Part shown: piece by piece, positions 5,125 to 6,661 of the stretch
Layout of the letters: every line of letters starts with the position of its first letter
How positions within the stretch are numbered: position 1 is the first letter of the stretch
Assembly (NCBI GenBank): GCA_019244985.1
Contig: JAFASB010000518.1
Span: forward strand, 1-6,661
Direction of reading: 5' to 3'
Source of the DNA: Acidimicrobiia bacterium
Lineage (GTDB): Bacteria; Actinomycetota; Acidimicrobiia; Acidimicrobiales; AC-14
Length of the DNA: 6,661 nucleotides
Notes under the pieces: generated by a model
Databases searched by the model: none
What the model was told of the DNA's origin: nothing
The model's input: only the letters and a program-made list of their open reading frames with translations
Translations under genes and position numbers: made by a program

Positions 5125-6661
5125 CTACTCGGTGTCTTCGACCTGCAGGACGGGCGCCGCAGTGGCGACCGTCTGGTCCTTTTCGAGGCTCATCACACGC
5201 ACGCCCGTTGCGTCTCGTCCCTGCGACGAGATGTCGCGCGCCGACATGCGGATGGTGACGCCTGCAGAGGAGATCAGGAACAGCTCGTCGTCGAGGCCGA
5301 CCATGAACGCGGACACGACATAGCCGCGCCGGGCCGTCAACTTGATGCCCTTGACGCCCATCGTGCCGCGACCCTTCCGCGGGAACCGTTCGAGCTTGGT
5401 GCGCTTGCCGTAGCCCGCGTCGGTGACGATGAGGATGTCGACGTCGTCACGCGCCACATCGCACGACACGACCTCGTCGCCCTGGCGCAGCCGCATGCCG
5501 ATGACGCCCGCCGCCGATCGGCCCATCGCTCGCACAGAGTCCTCGGTGAACCGGATGGTTTGGCCCAAGCGGCTGACCATGAAGATGTCGTTCTCGCCCC
5601 CGGTCTGGATGACCTTGACGAGCTCGTCCTTCTCCTTGAGATTGATGGCGATGATGCCGTCACGACGTGAGCTGTCGTACTCGCTCATCAACGTCTTCTT
5701 CACCTGACCGTTCTTGGTGGCGAAGAACAGATAGCGCCCGTCCTCGTACGTGCGGGTGTCGATGACGGCGGCGATCTTCTCGTCGGGCGCGAGCGCCAAC
5801 AGGTTCACGATGGCGGTGCCGCGCGCCGTGCGCTCCTTCATCGGGATCTCGTGTGCCTTGAGCCGGTACACCTTGCCGCGGTTCGAGAAGAACAACAGAT
5901 ACGAGTGGGCCGTCGTCATGAGGAGGTGGGCGACGTAGTCGTTGTCGCGGAGCTTGGCTGCCTGCACACCCCGACCACCACGGCCCTGGGTGCGGAAGGC
6001 GTCGGCCGACACCGACTTCACGTAGCCGTTCCTGCTGAGGGTGACGACCAGGTCCTCGTCCTCGATCAGATCCTCGAGGTCGATCTCACCGGGATCGAAG
6101 GTGATCTCCGCACGCCGAGGCGTGGCGAACTTCTCCCTGACCTCGGCGAGCTCGGTCTTGATGACCCCGCGCAGCTTGGTGGGACTGCGCAGGATCGACT
6201 CCAGCTCGGCGATCGTCTCGCGCAGCTTCGCCATCTCGTCTTTGAGCTCGTTGCCGTTGAGACGGGTGAGCATGACCAGGCGCCTGTCGATGATGTGGTT
6301 GGCCTGGATCTCGCTGAAGTTGAAGGGCTTCGCCATCAACGCTTGGCGCGCCCCGTCGCGGTCGGCCGACCCGCGGATCAAAGCGATGATGCGGTCGATC
6401 TTGTCGAGGGCCTTGAGGAGACCCTCGACGATGTGGGCGCGGTCCTGCGCCTTCTGCAGGCGGAACTCCGAGCGCCGGCGGATGACCTCAACCTGGTGGT
6501 CGACGTAGGCCTGCAGAGCCTGGGTCAGGTTGAGCGTGCGGGGCACGCCGTCGACCAGGGCGACCATGTTCACGCCGAAGCTCGTCTGGAGCGGCGTGTG
6601 CTTGTAGAGGTTGTTCAGGACGACGTTCGCCGACGCATCCTTCTTCAGGTAGATGACGAGC
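5125..6661 (-). CDS. gyrA: DNA gyrase subunit A, C-terminal two thirds (5' end outside window)
   Basis: GyrA is the DNA-cleaving and DNA-wrapping subunit of gyrase, which introduces negative supercoils as a GyrA2GyrB2 complex. The first full codon is at 6660, and 511 residues are visible before TAG at 5127-5125. The catalytic tyrosine and quinolone-resistance region lie outside. The first visible residues (LVIYLKKDAS, VVLNNLYKHTPLQTSFGVNM) match the GyrA breakage-reunion domain, followed by the coiled-coil region and its end (PTKLRGVIKTELAEV). The C-terminal beta-pinwheel starts near EDLVVTLSRNGYVKS and shows six recurring blade motifs, such as MGRSAAGVIGM, RKGRGTMGVKGI and SQGRDATGVRV. The GyrA box of blade 1 is present at 5988-5968 as QGRGGRG, which favours GyrA over ParC. 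The C-terminal tail is short and acidic (VEDTE). An internal GTG at 6573 is not the real start. Downstream genes on the same strand lie close by. Confidence 0.97.
   Translation of the reverse strand, partial: LVIYLKKDASANVVLNNLYKHTPLQTSFGVNMVALVDGVPRTLNLTQALQAYVDHQVEVIRRRSEFRLQKAQDRAHIVEGLLKALDKIDRIIALIRGSADRDGARQALMAKPFNFSEIQANHIIDRRLVMLTRLNGNELKDEMAKLRETIAELESILRSPTKLRGVIKTELAEVREKFATPRRAEITFDPGEIDLEDLIEDEDLVVTLSRNGYVKSVSADAFRTQGRGGRGVQAAKLRDNDYVAHLLMTTAHSYLLFFSNRGKVYRLKAHEIPMKERTARGTAIVNLLALAPDEKIAAVIDTRTYEDGRYLFFATKNGQVKKTLMSEYDSSRRDGIIAINLKEKDELVKVIQTGGENDIFMVSRLGQTIRFTEDSVRAMGRSAAGVIGMRLRQGDEVVSCDVARDDVDILIVTDAGYGKRTKLERFPRKGRGTMGVKGIKLTARRGYVVSAFMVGLDDELFLISSAGVTIRMSARDISSQGRDATGVRVMSLEKDQTVATAAPVLQVEDTE

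Noticed and set aside
3766..5258. Long plus-strand open frames opposite the DUF3566 and TadE-like genes
   Set aside because: Composition-biased translations with no family features; the minus-strand products have clear domains and start signals.
1..6661. CRISPR array, insertion sequence or toxin-antitoxin module
   Set aside because: No regularly spaced direct repeats, transposase, terminal inverted repeats flanking a gene, or paired small toxin/antitoxin genes were found.

Overview
The window is a GC-rich piece of an actinobacterial chromosome. The gyrA, DUF3566 membrane protein, tRNA-Ile(GAU), tRNA-Ala(UGC) series on one strand matches the block downstream of gyrB-gyrA in Mycobacterium and relatives, usually close to oriC. 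The extra genes and a rather divergent GyrA suggest a deep-branching actinobacterium, perhaps Acidimicrobiia; that placement is inference.

Layout, following minus-strand transcription from the right edge. The 3' two thirds of gyrA (6661-5125) is followed after 49 nt by a short TadE/TadG-like membrane-anchored protein (5075-4551). Its stop codon overlaps the start of a proline-rich DUF3566 membrane protein (4554-3751) in an ATGA junction. A perfect 7-bp hairpin fills the gap between the DUF3566 stop codon and the 5' end of tRNA-Ile (3734-3661). Directly downstream comes a tight three-gene cluster: a 45-residue single-span membrane protein that is easily missed (3656-3519), a saccharopine-dehydrogenase-like Rossmann oxidoreductase (3511-2492) and a UbiA-superfamily prenyltransferase (2481-1474). 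The gaps in this cluster are 7 and 10 nt.

Two plus-strand genes converge on this cluster from the left: a papain-like C1 cysteine peptidase with no signal peptide (148-999) and a stand-alone response-regulator receiver domain (1060-1416). A perfect inverted repeat lies in the convergent gap next to the prenyltransferase stop codon. At the left edge, the 5' part of tRNA-Ala(UGC) runs on the minus strand (42-1), divergent from the peptidase; an 18-nt palindrome lies between them.

How the genes may work together: gyrA is core DNA topology machinery. The TadE-like and DUF3566 proteins are probably made together and both sit in the membrane. The small protein, oxidoreductase and prenyltransferase look like one transcription unit that could modify a prenylated or lipid-like metabolite, but no substrate can be read from sequence. 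I see no integrase, insertion sequence, CRISPR array or toxin-antitoxin pair. The least ordinary points are the small hidden gene, the separation of tRNA-Ile from tRNA-Ala by about 3.6 kb of accessory genes, and the TadE-like gene inside the gyrA-DUF3566 block.
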